Origin: Sulfuritalea sp.
Lineage (GTDB): Bacteria; Pseudomonadota; Gammaproteobacteria; Burkholderiales; Rhodocyclaceae
Direction of reading: 5' to 3'
Assembly (NCBI GenBank): GCA_016716965.1
Contig: JADJUP010000055.1
Span: 1 to 44,368 of the forward strand
Length of the DNA stretch: 44,368 nucleotides
The stretch's first letter is position 1. Every line of letters begins with the position of its first letter. Made by a program: the position numbers and the translations under genes. The notes under the pieces were generated by a model. The model was not told the DNA's origin, made no database searches, and worked only from the letters and a program-made list of their open reading frames with translations. Shown here piece by piece: positions 30,646-39,967 of the stretch.

Positions 30646-32615
30646 CAGGCTGCCTTCTTCATTACGGGAAAGGTCTTCACGTCGCAGATTTTCAGATCGG
30701 CCGCCACCTTGCCGGTGCGCCCGTCCTCGAACTTGACCTGGGTTTCGATGAACTGCGTAGCGTTGCCGGAATACAGGGCATCGATCAGCACGGCATACTT
30801 TTCACCGACGAAGCGGCGCCGCACCTGGCGCGTGCGGGTCAGTTCGTCGTCATCCGGATCAAGCTCCTTGTGCAGCACCAGGAAGCGATGGATCTGCGTC
30901 TCGGCCACCATCGCGTCATGCGACAGGTCGGCGTTGACCTGCTCGACGCACTCGCGGATCAGCTCCAGGACCTCCGGCTTGCCGGCCAGGTCGGTATAGC
31001 CGGAATAGGGCAGCCCGCGCCGCTCGGCCCAGTTGCCGACCGCACCCATGTCGATATTGATGAAGGCGCAGACCATGTCGCGGTCGTGGCCGAAGCAGAC
31101 CGCCTCCTTGATGTGCGGGAAGAACTTGAGCTTGTTCTCGATGTAGTTGGGCGCGAAGATCGCCGCGTTGGAAAGCTTGCCGACGTCCTTGGCACGGTCG
31201 ATGATCTTGAGGTGGCCGTCCTCGTCGAAGAAACCGGCATCGCCGGTATGGAACCAGCCGTCGGCATCGATCACCTCGGCCGTCGCGTCGGGCCGCTTGT
31301 AGTATTCCTTGAGCAGCAGCTTGCCGCGCACCAGCACTTCGCCGCCATCGGAGATTTTCACCTCGACGCCGGGCGCCGGCTTGCCGACGCTGTCGAACTT
31401 GATCTCGCGGTCCGGCTGCAGGCAAACCGCGGCACAGGTCTCCGTAGCGGCATAGAGCTGCTTGAGATTGACGCCGATCGAGCGATAGAAGCGGAACAGG
31501 TCAGGACCGATGGCGGCGCCGGCCGTGTAGGCGACGCGGATCCGGCTCATGCCCAGTACATTGCGCAGCGGCCCGTAGATCATCACATTGCCCAGGGCAT
31601 AAAGCAAGCGGTCCGAGCCGGAGACCGTCTGTTTGCCGTCGAGAATATCGGCGCCGCAGCGCTTGGCCACGGCCATGAAGTAGTGGAACATGCCGCGCTT
31701 CAGCGCGCCGGCATCCTCCATGCGGATCATCACCGTGGTCAGCAGGTTCTCGAACACGCGCGGCGGGGCGAAGTAATAGGTCGGCCCGATCTCGCGCAGG
31801 TCGGTCATCACCGTGTCGCCGGATTCGGGGCAGTTGATGGTGAAGCCGGCCACCATGGCCTGCGCATAGGAAAACAGGTGGTCGCCGACCCAGGCCATCG
31901 GCAGGTAGGACAGGATGTCCTCCTGGTCGGTCAGGTGATCGAAGCCGACGCCGCTTTGCGCCGCGGCGATGAAGGTCTCGTGGGTCTGGCAGACGCCCTT
32001 CGGTTTGCCCGTGGTGCCCGAGGTATAGAGCATCACCGCGACATCCTCGGCGCGGCCCTTGGCGATTTCGCCGGGAATGAAATCCGGCTGATTCGTGTCG
32101 TGGATCTTGCCCATGGCGATGACTTCATCCAGACCTTGCAGCGAAGTCTGGGTGTAGTGGCGCATGCCGCGCGGATCGTCGTACAGGATGTGCTGCAGGC
32201 CGGGGCACTGCTCCTTGATCTCGAGCAGCTTGTCGACCTGCTCCTGGTCCTCGACGATGGCGAAACGGATCGCGCCATCGGTCAGGACAAAGGCCATTTC
32301 GGTCGCCACGGCATCCTGGTACATGGGCACCGGCACGCCGCCCAGCATCTGCGCCGCGCACATCGACCAGTACAGGCGCGGGCGGTTGTCGCCGATCAGG
32401 GCCAGGTTGTCGCCGCGCTTGAAACCGAGTTCGGCCAGGCCACAGGCAATGGCGCGCACCTCCTCGGCCACCTGGCTCCAGCTCCAGGTCTGCCAGATGC
32501 CCAGATATTTCTCGCGCGTCGCCGGACGATCGCCGCGCACGGCGGCGTGATTCAGCAGCAGACGGGGAAACGTATCGAGCGGGGCCGAGCCTCGCCCCGA
32601 TTGGGATGCAGCCAT
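30645..32615 (-). CDS. AMP-dependent acyl-CoA synthetase (long-chain/aryl type)
   Basis: This 656-residue adenylate-forming enzyme makes an acyl-CoA from a carboxylate, ATP and CoA. The phosphate loop YTSGTTGKPKG, the A5 motif YAATETCAAV, the A7 motif GWFHTGDAGFF and the hinge DRAKDVGKLSNAA are all present. The proteins most like it in layout are the large long-chain-type ligases found with Liv ABC transporters. Start ATG 32615 is chosen since GGAGGAGAG lies 7 bases upstream; ATG 32636 would put that site inside the gene. It is the first gene of the operon. A position ahead of the transporter genes suggests it traps the imported acid as its CoA ester. Confidence 0.9.
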   Translation of the reverse strand: MAASQSGRGSAPLDTFPRLLLNHAAVRGDRPATREKYLGIWQTWSWSQVAEEVRAIACGLAELGFKRGDNLALIGDNRPRLYWSMCAAQMLGGVPVPMYQDAVATEMAFVLTDGAIRFAIVEDQEQVDKLLEIKEQCPGLQHILYDDPRGMRHYTQTSLQGLDEVIAMGKIHDTNQPDFIPGEIAKGRAEDVAVMLYTSGTTGKPKGVCQTHETFIAAAQSGVGFDHLTDQEDILSYLPMAWVGDHLFSYAQAMVAGFTINCPESGDTVMTDLREIGPTYYFAPPRVFENLLTTVMIRMEDAGALKRGMFHYFMAVAKRCGADILDGKQTVSGSDRLLYALGNVMIYGPLRNVLGMSRIRVAYTAGAAIGPDLFRFYRSIGVNLKQLYAATETCAAVCLQPDREIKFDSVGKPAPGVEVKISDGGEVLVRGKLLLKEYYKRPDATAEVIDADGWFHTGDAGFFDEDGHLKIIDRAKDVGKLSNAAIFAPNYIENKLKFFPHIKEAVCFGHDRDMVCAFINIDMGAVGNWAERRGLPYSGYTDLAGKPEVLELIRECVEQVNADLSHDAMVAETQIHRFLVLHKELDPDDDELTRTRQVRRRFVGEKYAVLIDALYSGNATQFIETQVKFEDGRTGKVAADLKICDVKTFPVMKKAA

Positions 32616-32682
32616 GCGTATTCTCTCCTCCAGCAACCAGCAATACGGGCTCGCTTTTGTCGCGACTTTTCCGTTGCAGGAA

Positions 32683-32712
32683 TTGAGTCTAAGCGATTCC
32701 GCTGCCTATAAT
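32683..32712 (+). promoter_or_regulatory. Promoter for the Crp/Fnr-family regulator
   Basis: TTGAGT (32683-32688) and a perfect TATAAT (32707-32712) are separated by 18 bases. The predicted transcript start is near 32719, which coincides with an in-frame GTG; the regulator may be translated from a leaderless message or from a later start. Confidence 0.6.
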
Positions 32713-32736
32713 TGTCGCGTGCCTGACAATTGTCAA
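32708..32736 (-). promoter_or_regulatory. Promoter for the acyl-CoA synthetase/ABC operon
   Basis: On the minus strand a perfect TTGACA (32731-32736) is followed after 17 bases by AATTAT (32708-32713), four of six matches. Its -10 overlaps the -10 of the divergent promoter, so the two probably cannot fire together. Confidence 0.55.
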
Positions 32737-33556
32737 ATATCCGGGATCTCGCTCGAAGAGATGCTGCGCCGCACAAGCTGGGCGCAGTCGCTGTCTGCCG
32801 CCGATTTCGCGCGTGCGCGCGAAGGTACCGTGGAACGTCCAGGTCCCGACCGGCGGCTTCGTCTGCCGCAAGGGTGAGCCGGTGGAGCATTGGCTCGGCA
32901 TCATCGACGGCCTGGCCAAGATGTCGAGCGACTGGGCCACGGGCAAGACCGCCAGCTTCACCGGCATCGCCGCCGGGGGCTGGTTCGGCGAAGGCTCGAT
33001 GCTCAAGGCCGAGCCGCGCCGCTACGACGTGGTCGCCCTGCGCGACAGCCGCATCGCCTGCGTGAAGCGCGAAACCTTCCACTGGCTGCTGGACAACAGC
33101 ATCGCCTTCAACCGCTTCGTCATCAACCAGATCAACGAGCGGCTGGGCCTGTTCATCGGCCTGCTCGAATCGGAACGGCTGCCGGACATCGATGCCCGCG
33201 TCGCCCGCGCCCTCGCCGCCCTGTTCCATCCAGTGCTGCAGCCCGGCATCGAATCGCGCATCGCCATCTCCCAGGGCGAGATCGGCTACCTCGCCGGCGT
33301 CTCGCGCCAGCGGGTCAATCGCACCCTGCGCACGCTGGAGCAAGCCGGCTTCCTCACCGCCGAATATGGCGGCATCAGCGTGCTCGACCTCGAAGGCCTG
33401 CGCCGCTTCGCCGGCGGGGGAAACCGCCGGCCACGTCCCGCCAGCGCCGTCCGCAGGGATACCGTCTCCGGCTCAGCCGGAGACATAACTTTCAGTACTT
33501 GTAAAAGCCGCGGCCGGTCTTGCGCCCGAGGTAACCCGCGGCGACCATTTCCTTGA
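32719..33556 (+). CDS. Crp/Fnr-family transcriptional regulator (one frameshift; start uncertain)
   Basis: The protein has an N-terminal cyclic-nucleotide-binding-type domain (VPTGGFVCRKGEPVEHWLG, GGWFGEGSML, RRYDVVALRDSRIACV), a long dimerisation helix and a C-terminal winged HTH (ISQGEIGYLAGVSRQRVNRT). No FNR-type cysteine cluster is visible. The frame breaks near 32838-32841: GTGGAACGTCCAGGTCCCG needs one C removed to join EGTVER to QVPTGGF. The start may be GTG 32719 or ATG 32761; neither has a good ribosome site. The frame ends at 33556, 65 bases into the opposite dehydrogenase gene, and a poly-G run near 33415-33421 may hide another error, so the tail after LRRFA is doubtful. Its position suggests that it controls the divergent ABC/ligase operon. 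Confidence 0.8.
32724..32735. promoter_or_regulatory. Perfect palindrome TGACAATTGTCA, candidate operator
   Basis: A 12-base perfect palindrome overlaps the -35 of the operon promoter. Its half AATTGTC recurs in direct orientation 18 bases away (32710-32716), over both -10 elements. This geometry suits a dimeric repressor, possibly the adjacent Crp/Fnr protein acting on both promoters. It is not a textbook FNR (TTGAT-N4-ATCAA) or CRP site. Confidence 0.5.
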
Positions 33557-34338
33557 GCAGCGGTGCCGGACGGTACTTGGAGTCGTTGAAGCCCTCGTAG
33601 AACACATTCATCACCGCCAGCATGGTGTCGAGGCCGATCATGTCGGCCAGCGCCAGCGGACCGATGGGATGGTTGCAACCCAGCTTCATGCCGGCGTCGA
33701 TCTCCTCGGCGCTGGCCAGCCCCTCCGAGCACGAAGATCGCCTCGTTGATCATCGGGCACAGGATGCGGTTCACCACGAAACCGGGGTTGTTCTTCACCG
33801 TGATCGGGCTCTTGCCCAGCGCCTTGGCCAAGGCTTCGACCGCCGCGTGCGTCTCGTCCGTAGTCTGCAGGCCGCGGATCAGTTCCACCAGCGCCATCAG
33901 CGGCACCGGATTGAAGAAATGCATGCCGATGAACTTGTCGGCGCGCCCGGTCGCGGCCGCGAGCTGGGTGATCGAAATCGACGAGGTATTGCTGGCGATG
34001 ATGGTCTCCGCGCCGATCGCCGCCTCGACATCCTTGAGCAGCTTGAGCTTGAGGCCGAGGTTCTCGGTCGCCGCCTCGATCACGATATCGACGCCCTTCA
34101 TGTCGGCCATCTGCGTCGTCGCGCTGATACGTGCCATCGCCGCCGCCTTCTGCTCGGCCGTCATCTTTTCCTTCTTGACCAGGCGATCGAGGCTGCCGGA
34201 AACCGTGGCGACACCCTTCTGCACCGCCGCTTCGTTGATGTCCAGCATGACCGCGTCGATGCCGACCACCGCGCAAGCCTGCGCGATGCCGTTGCCCATG
34301 GTTCCGGCACCGATGATGCCGACGGTTTTGATTGTCAT
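33492..34338 (-). CDS. 3-hydroxybutyryl-CoA (3-hydroxyacyl-CoA) dehydrogenase (one frameshift)
   Basis: This NAD-dependent enzyme oxidises 3-hydroxyacyl-CoA in beta-oxidation, aromatic-acid degradation or acetoacetyl-CoA metabolism. The N-terminal Rossmann motif is GIIGAGTMGNGIAQ, the catalytic His lies in GMHFFNPVPLMALVE, and the C-terminal domain carries GCNHPIGPLALADMIGLD and ends GRKTGRGFYKY. The frame breaks near 33721-33728: minus-strand GTGCTCGGAGGGGCTGGCC lacks two bases compared with the expected LGEGLAS reading. With them the product is 282 residues, exactly the single-domain Hbd/PaaH size. AGGAG precedes the ATG. It is convergent with the Crp/Fnr gene, whose annotated tail overlaps it. 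Confidence 0.9.
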
Positions 34339-34438
34339 TGCCTGCTCCTTTGAAATAACGTGAACGATAGATGGATTTTAGCCTGCCGCAGCAACCACGC
34401 GGCAGCATGGCGGCTCCCGCCGTCAGGGGCGCGCCGGC

Positions 34439-34771
34439 TCAGTGAACAACTTTCAGCGAAGTAGCCTGCCGCCGCCTGATATTGATCACCAGGACCTGAC
34501 TGCCCAGCATCACGATGCTTCCGGAATGGCGATCGTTGCCGGTATCGCTGTACTCGAAACCATAGACGCGCTGGATGCGCAGCACGCCGTCGCCGTCGCG
34601 GGCGAAGCGCAAGCGCGCAATGGCGACGGTGTCGTCGAGCAGCAACAGATCCTCCGAACGACAGGCCGCCCTGGCGGCCGCTACCGCCGCCTCGCGCGCC
34701 TTGAGGCTGTCGAGCCATAGCCAGGCTGTGCCGACCAGCAGCAGCAGGCCGAGAAGATCGAGAAAGTCCAT
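34439..34771 (-). CDS. DUF3301 family protein
   Basis: This 110-residue protein starts with a membrane segment MDFLDLLGLLLLVGTAWLWL followed by DSLKAREAAVAAARAACRSE, then a small beta-rich domain (DDTVAIARLRFARDGDG, RVYGFEYSDTGNDRHSGS, IVMLGSQVLVINI). This layout, with the leading hydrophobic helix and the Trp-Asp-Ser-Leu-Lys-Ala-Arg-Glu junction, matches the DUF3301 family of proteobacteria, which has no known function. It lies between the dehydrogenase and the GGDEF-EAL gene on the same strand, with gaps of 100 and 91 bases, so operon membership is uncertain. Confidence 0.75.
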   Translation of the reverse strand: MDFLDLLGLLLLVGTAWLWLDSLKAREAAVAAARAACRSEDLLLLDDTVAIARLRFARDGDGVLRIQRVYGFEYSDTGNDRHSGSIVMLGSQVLVINIRRRQATSLKVVH

Positions 34772-34862
34772 GCTCGGAGCCTAACCCAATTTTTCTTCCC
34801 GACGGCAACAGCAGGCGCGTGCGATACCAGCCCGCGCCACGGCGAGCGGTACATGTGACGCG

Positions 34863-37800
34863 CTATTTGGCCAAGAGATCCGCGTCGGCGGTCCATGCCG
34901 CATCCGGTCGCCAAGTCGCGGCCCAGTCCGGCAGGGCCGTCGCCGGCATCGGTCGCGCAATTCCGTGGCCTTGCGCCAGCTCGCAGCCGAGCGACAGCAG
35001 ACGCGAACCGTGCGCCACGGTTTCGACGCCTTCGGCGATGATCTTGCGGCGGAAGGCGGTCGCCAGACCGATCACGCCCTTGACGATGGCCAGGTCGTCG
35101 GGGTCGTTGAGCATGTCGCGCACGAAACTCTGGTCGATCTTAATCCGGATTGCCGGCAGGCGCTTGAGGTAGGCGAGCGAGGAATAGCCGGTGCCGAAAT
35201 CGTCGAGCGCGAAGCTCACGCCCAGCGCGCGGCAGGCGTGCATGCGCTCCGAAACCTGCGCCACATCCTCCAGCGCGCTGGTTTCCAGTATTTCGAGTTC
35301 GAGCTGGCCGGGCCTGACCTCGGGCCGCGCCGCCAGCATCTGCGACAGGCGCGTCACAAAATCGCCCTGCTGCAACTGGCGCGCGCCGACATTCACGCTC
35401 ACCGGAATGTCCAGCCCCGACGTGTTCCAGTCGGAAATCTGGAGCAGCGCCGCCTCGATCACCCATTCGCCGAGCTCGACGCCGATCGGATGATCTTCGA
35501 TGATGGGCAGGAAGTCCGCGGGCGGCAGCAGGCCGCGCGCGGGATGCTGCCAGCGGATCAGCGCCTCGGCGCCGACCACGGTGCCGGTCCTCATGTTCAC
35601 CTTGGGCTGGTAGTACAGCACGAACTCCTGCGGTCGAGTGCGCGGCGGATGTGGTCCAGACTTTCGCGGCGGATGCTCACCGCCGCGTCCTGGTCGACAT
35701 CGAACAGGTGGTAGCGGTTCTTGCCGGCCTGCTTGGCCTGGTACATGGCCTGGTCGGCGTGGCGCAGCAGGCTGTCGGCATCGCCATCGTCGATCGGAAA
35801 CAGCGTCACGCCGAGGCTGGCCGAAACCTTCAGGACGCGGTCTCCGATCTGCGCCGGCGCCGCCGCCGCATGCAGCAAACGGACCAGGACGATTTCGCAC
35901 TCCGCCACGGTGGTCAGGTCCGCCAGCACGATGACGAACTCGTCGCCGCCCGGCCGGGCCAGCGTGTCGCCTTCCCGCAACGCCTCCTTCATCCGCTGCG
36001 AAAGCGCGATCAGAAGGCCGTCGCCGGTCTCGTGGCCGTGGCTGTCGTTGACCTCCTTGAAGCCGTCGAGGTCGAGATAGACCACGGCCATCAGGGTTTC
36101 GCGCCGCCGCGCCTGGGCAATGGCCTGGTGCAGGCGGTCCGCCAGCAGTACGCGGTTGGGCAGGCCGGTCAGCGCGTCGTAATGGGCGATGTGCTCCAGT
36201 TGCTGCTGGTGCTCCTTCATCGCGGTGATGTCGGTAAACAGCGCGACGTAGTTCCGCGCAACGCCCCGGGCATCGCGCACGACGGTCACGTTGATCAGCT
36301 CGGCATACAGTTCACCATTCTTCTTGCGGTTCCACATCTCGCCGTACCAGTGGCCCTTGTCGGCCAGCGAACGCCACATTTCGGCGTAGAACTCCTTGCT
36401 CTGGCGGCCGGACTTGAGGATGCGCGGGGTCTGTCCGACAGCCTCCTCGCGGCTGTAGCCGGTGATATGGCAGAAGGTCTCGTTCACGTCGACGATGACG
36501 CCCCCGGTATCGGTGATGACAATGCCTTCGCGGGCTTGTGAGAATACGCTGGCGGCGAGTTGCAGACGGGCTTCCGCCTGCTTGCGCTCGGAAATGTCGA
36601 TACCGGTGCCGACCAGGATCGGCCGGCCCTCGAATTCGATGCGCCGGCCGGTGAAATAGAAAGGCGTGCGACTGCCGTGCCGACCGACCAGGCTGCCCTC
36701 GGCCTCGGCGTGGCCTTCGGCGAAGGTGCGAGCGATGGCGGCGACAATCTGCGGCCTCTCGTCCTCGTCGAACAGCGCCGCTGCATCGGTCGCCATCAAC
36801 TCCGCGGTGGTTCTCTGGGTGACGGCCAGCAGGTTGTTGTTGAACAGCAGGAAGCGGCCGCCGGTATCGATGGCGTAGAACACGCCGGGGATGGATTCGA
36901 CCAGGGTTTCGCGGAAAGCGCGCTGCGCCGCGGCTTCAAGCTCCGTACGCTTGCGTTCGGTGATGTCCTGGATGGTGCCCAGCATGCGGGTCGCGCGGCC
37001 GTCGTCGGCGAACTCGACAACCCCGGTTATGTAACATGCGATTTCCGCACCGCCGTGCTTGACGATGCGACACTCGACTGCATAGGGAGCCCTCTCGGTC
37101 AGCGCCGCCCTGACCCCGCGATCGAGGCGCTCCCGGTCGTCGGCGTGCACCTGCGCGAGGAACAGTTCGTAGCCGGGCGGCACGGCGCCGGGCTCTAAGC
37201 CCAGCAGGCGGAAGGTTTCGTCGTTCCAGGCCAGCGCGCCCGTTGCTGGGTTCCAGTCCCAGGTACCCACCTTGCCGATGGCGGCGGCGAGATCGTAGCG
37301 CTCCTTGGTTTTGCGCAGCTCGTCCTCGGTTGCCTTGCGCACGGTGATGTCGTTCACCACGGCGAAGGAGCCGACAATCCGGCCGCCGGCGTCGCGCAGC
37401 GGCGAGGAATTGAACAGGCAGGTCAGCTTGTTGCCGAGGCTGTTGGTCAACTCGACTTCGTAGCTGGTTCCGGTTCCCGCCTCCTGCGTGATCGCGGAGC
37501 GGTCGCTGAAGATTCGCGCGTTCCGGTCATCGACGAAGGAATAGATCGAGCGGCCCCGGATATCTTCCTCGCTCACCGCCAGCATGTCGCACAGGGCGCG
37601 ATTGGCGCGTATCGTGCAGCGGCCCGTGTCGATGACCCAGATACCTTCCGCCGCATTGCTGAATATGTCGCGCAGGAACTGCTCGCTCTCGCGCAAGGAC
37701 TCCTCCGCCCGCTTGCGCTCGGTGATGTCGGTATAGCTGGCGCGCACCAGCCGGCGATTGCCGTCGGACAGGTCGTCTACGCGCACCTCGGCGAGAAGCT

Positions 37801-38793
37801 CCCGGCCGCGCGCACCGCGCAGGCGGCGTTCGACCACCACCGATTCGCCGGCGAAGGCGCGCCGCTGCACCTCGCGGATGCGCTCCAGCACCGCGCCGGC
37901 GGCTTCCGAGGGACCGGGAATGTAGAAGCGCTCGATACCGCCGCCGAGCAGCTCCTGCCGCGAGCATTCGAACAGGCTCTCGGCCCGCGGATTGGCGTCG
38001 ACGATCCGCTGCGCGTCGGCGTCGATCACGACGATGGCGTCGGGCGCCCGCTCGATCAGGGTGCGAAAGCGCGCCTCGCTCTTGCCCAGGTCGGCGAGCC
38101 GGGCCTTGATTTCGCCGGTCATGCGGTTGAAGGCCTGGCCGACCCGGGCGATCTCGTCGGCGCCTTCGATGTTCACCTCGACATCGAACCGCCCCTGCCC
38201 AACCGCCAGGCTGGCGGCTTCGAGCCTCGCCAGGTGGCGCATCAGCCAGGCGCCGAGCAGCGTCAGCAGGAGGATCGACAGGGCGATCTCGATGAAGGCG
38301 ATGGCGATGCTCTCCCGCACCAGCTTTGTCCGCGTCGCGTGGAGGAACTCGGTCGACAGGCCGAATTGCAGCCGGCCGTAGATCTGGTTGTCGATGGCGA
38401 TCGGCATTTCGACATCGAAGCGCCTTGTCTCGCTGCTGACATCGGGATGCACCCGGACTTTCGGCAGGGGCGTGCCGGCCGGCCAGCCATCGCCGGCAAC
38501 CCATTTTCCGCTCTTGTCGAACAGGGCGAAGTAGGTGACGCCATCCCCGCGCCGGCTCTGGGCGAAGACGCCCTGGATCGGGCCGTAATCGAGCTGGGCC
38601 ATGGACGGTGCGATGGCGGCATTGAGCAGCACCGAGAGAGTTCGCCCAGGCGCAGATCGACCTGCTCGTGCAGGCTGTTTTCGATCAACCGCACGTTGTT
38701 CAATACCAGCGCGGCCAGCATCACGGCCTCGATGAGAATGGCGCCGGCGACCAGGTTCCAGCGCAGGGGCCAGGCCTTGCGGGAGAACGCCAC
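34863..38793 (-). CDS. Membrane-bound multi-PAS GGDEF-EAL c-di-GMP enzyme (two frameshifts)
   Basis: It makes and/or degrades cyclic di-GMP. Layout: a membrane helix (about 10-32), a periplasmic sensor region, a second membrane helix (IALSILLLTLLGAWLM), HAMP, five PAS domains, GGDEF and EAL. GGDEF has REGD-TLARP-GGDEF, so both the active site and the RxxD inhibitory site are present. EAL has EALIRW, DDFGTGYSSLAYLK, KIDQSFV and IAEGVET, so it looks active. Start is GTG 38793 with GGGAGG 7 bases upstream. Breaks: near 38632-38641 in a CTCTCTC run (two extra or one missing base), and near 35632, where one C is missing between ALDR and QEFVLYYQPK. Corrected length is about 1310 residues. It lies 3 bases after the PhnD-like gene, which probably feeds it a ligand signal. 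Confidence 0.87.
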
Positions 38794-38796
38794 GGC

Positions 38797-39693
38797 TCAG
38801 CCTCCCGCACCGGCTGCCAGCAGGCGGCGCAGTTCCGGCAAATAGATGTCGAGCTTGCGCACGTCTTTCGGCACCGCCCTGACCACGTTCCTGTAGTGGC
38901 TGGCAAGCAGGAAACGCTTCCCCTCCCCGGTGGCGGCGAAGCTCATCAGCGAGGTCTCCAGGCGCTGCCGGTCACGCGCCGGCATGGCGGGATGGACCAG
39001 AATCAGCGTGCTGGGCATGGACGGAACCTCTTCGGTTTGAAACAGGATGCGCAACTCTCCCTGCCGTTCCTGCGGAATCTGTCCGATGGCGAAATTCACC
39101 GTGATCGCGGCATCGACGTCGCCCGTGGCGACCGACAGCAGCGCGGAATTCTGCGAGGCGGCGGGGACGATGACCAAATCACTCAGAGCGATGCCGCGCT
39201 TTTCAAGCTCCTTCAGGGTCAGGATCGAATTGAGCACCAGCCTGTCGTTGATCGCCACGGTCTTGCCGCGCAACTGATCGAGGCTCTTGATCGGCCCGTC
39301 GTTGCGGACCGAAATCACACCCGTCAGCGGCCGCTCGAAGCTGCCGATCGGCACGTAGCCGCCGTCTATCTGCGCCAGCCGCCCCATGTGCGGCGCGGTG
39401 AACACGATATCGTAGTCGGGCCGGACGATGCGCTCGACATGAACGCGTATGCTGGGCGCCGAATAAAGATCCACCGCGCGTCCGACATCCTTTTCGAAAT
39501 GCCGCGCCAGCGGCTGGAACAACGGCACCAGGACATTGGGCGACAGGTAGGGAATCAGCGCCATGCGCAACGGCGCCTGCTGCGCTCCGGCCGGGCCGGC
39601 CGCCGCCAGCAAGCACAGTCCCGCAAGCATTGCGGCCAAGCGGCGCAGCGCGCGCCGGGCATGCTTGCGAACATCGGGCCAACGGGTATCCAT
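38797..39693 (-). CDS. PhnD-like periplasmic substrate-binding protein
   Basis: This ~298-residue protein belongs to the phosphate/phosphite/phosphonate-binding (PhnD) group. A signal peptide is visible (basic RKHARRALRR, hydrophobic AAMLAGLCLLAAA, cleavage near AGA-QQ). Mature motifs are RMALIPYLSPNVLVPLFQPL, DYDIVFTAPHMGRLAQI and LRGKTVAINDRLVLNSI. ATG 39693 is preceded by CGGAGG 10 bases upstream; the frame from 39786 would add a non-signal tail. No PhnC or PhnE partner is present. Its stop is 3 bases from the start of the GGDEF-EAL gene, so it is more likely a sensory binding protein for that enzyme than a transporter part. The ligand is unknown. Confidence 0.85.
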   Translation of the reverse strand: MDTRWPDVRKHARRALRRLAAMLAGLCLLAAAGPAGAQQAPLRMALIPYLSPNVLVPLFQPLARHFEKDVGRAVDLYSAPSIRVHVERIVRPDYDIVFTAPHMGRLAQIDGGYVPIGSFERPLTGVISVRNDGPIKSLDQLRGKTVAINDRLVLNSILTLKELEKRGIALSDLVIVPAASQNSALLSVATGDVDAAITVNFAIGQIPQERQGELRILFQTEEVPSMPSTLILVHPAMPARDRQRLETSLMSFAATGEGKRFLLASHYRNVVRAVPKDVRKLDIYLPELRRLLAAGAGG

Positions 39694-39944
39694 TCCTTGC
39701 CAGCCTCCGCCCATCATCGCGCCACAAAGGACAGGAAATCCAATGGCATCTTTGGCAGTATGGCCGACGCCGGGCGCCGCAGTCAATCGCCTGCTTTGTG
39801 CTGAAATGCCTCACGATCAATTATTTCGCACAGCCCCGCGTCTGCCAGACGATCCGCTGATCGAACTCGACCAGTTGCGGGCAGCTCGCGCTCTACGGCG
39901 CAAGGCCACCTGCAGGGCAGGGGCGCATGAGGCGGAGGCCTGTC

Positions 39945-39965
39945 GCCGTCCTGCCAGCGCCGACT
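39945..39965 (+). repeat. Dispersed 21-base repeat, copy 6 (downstream of icmF)
   Basis: It reads GCCGTCCTGCCAGCGCCGAC then T, three mismatches from consensus, followed by TTTT. It is intergenic, with 2 bases between it and the icmF stop codon. The rest of the 274-base gap 39694-39967 shows no supportable gene. Confidence 0.7.
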
Positions 39966-39967
39966 TT

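Noticed and set aside
33441..33462. CCCGCCAGCGCCGTCCGC in the regulator tail as a repeat copy
   Set aside because: It matches only GCCAGCGCCG; flanks do not fit.
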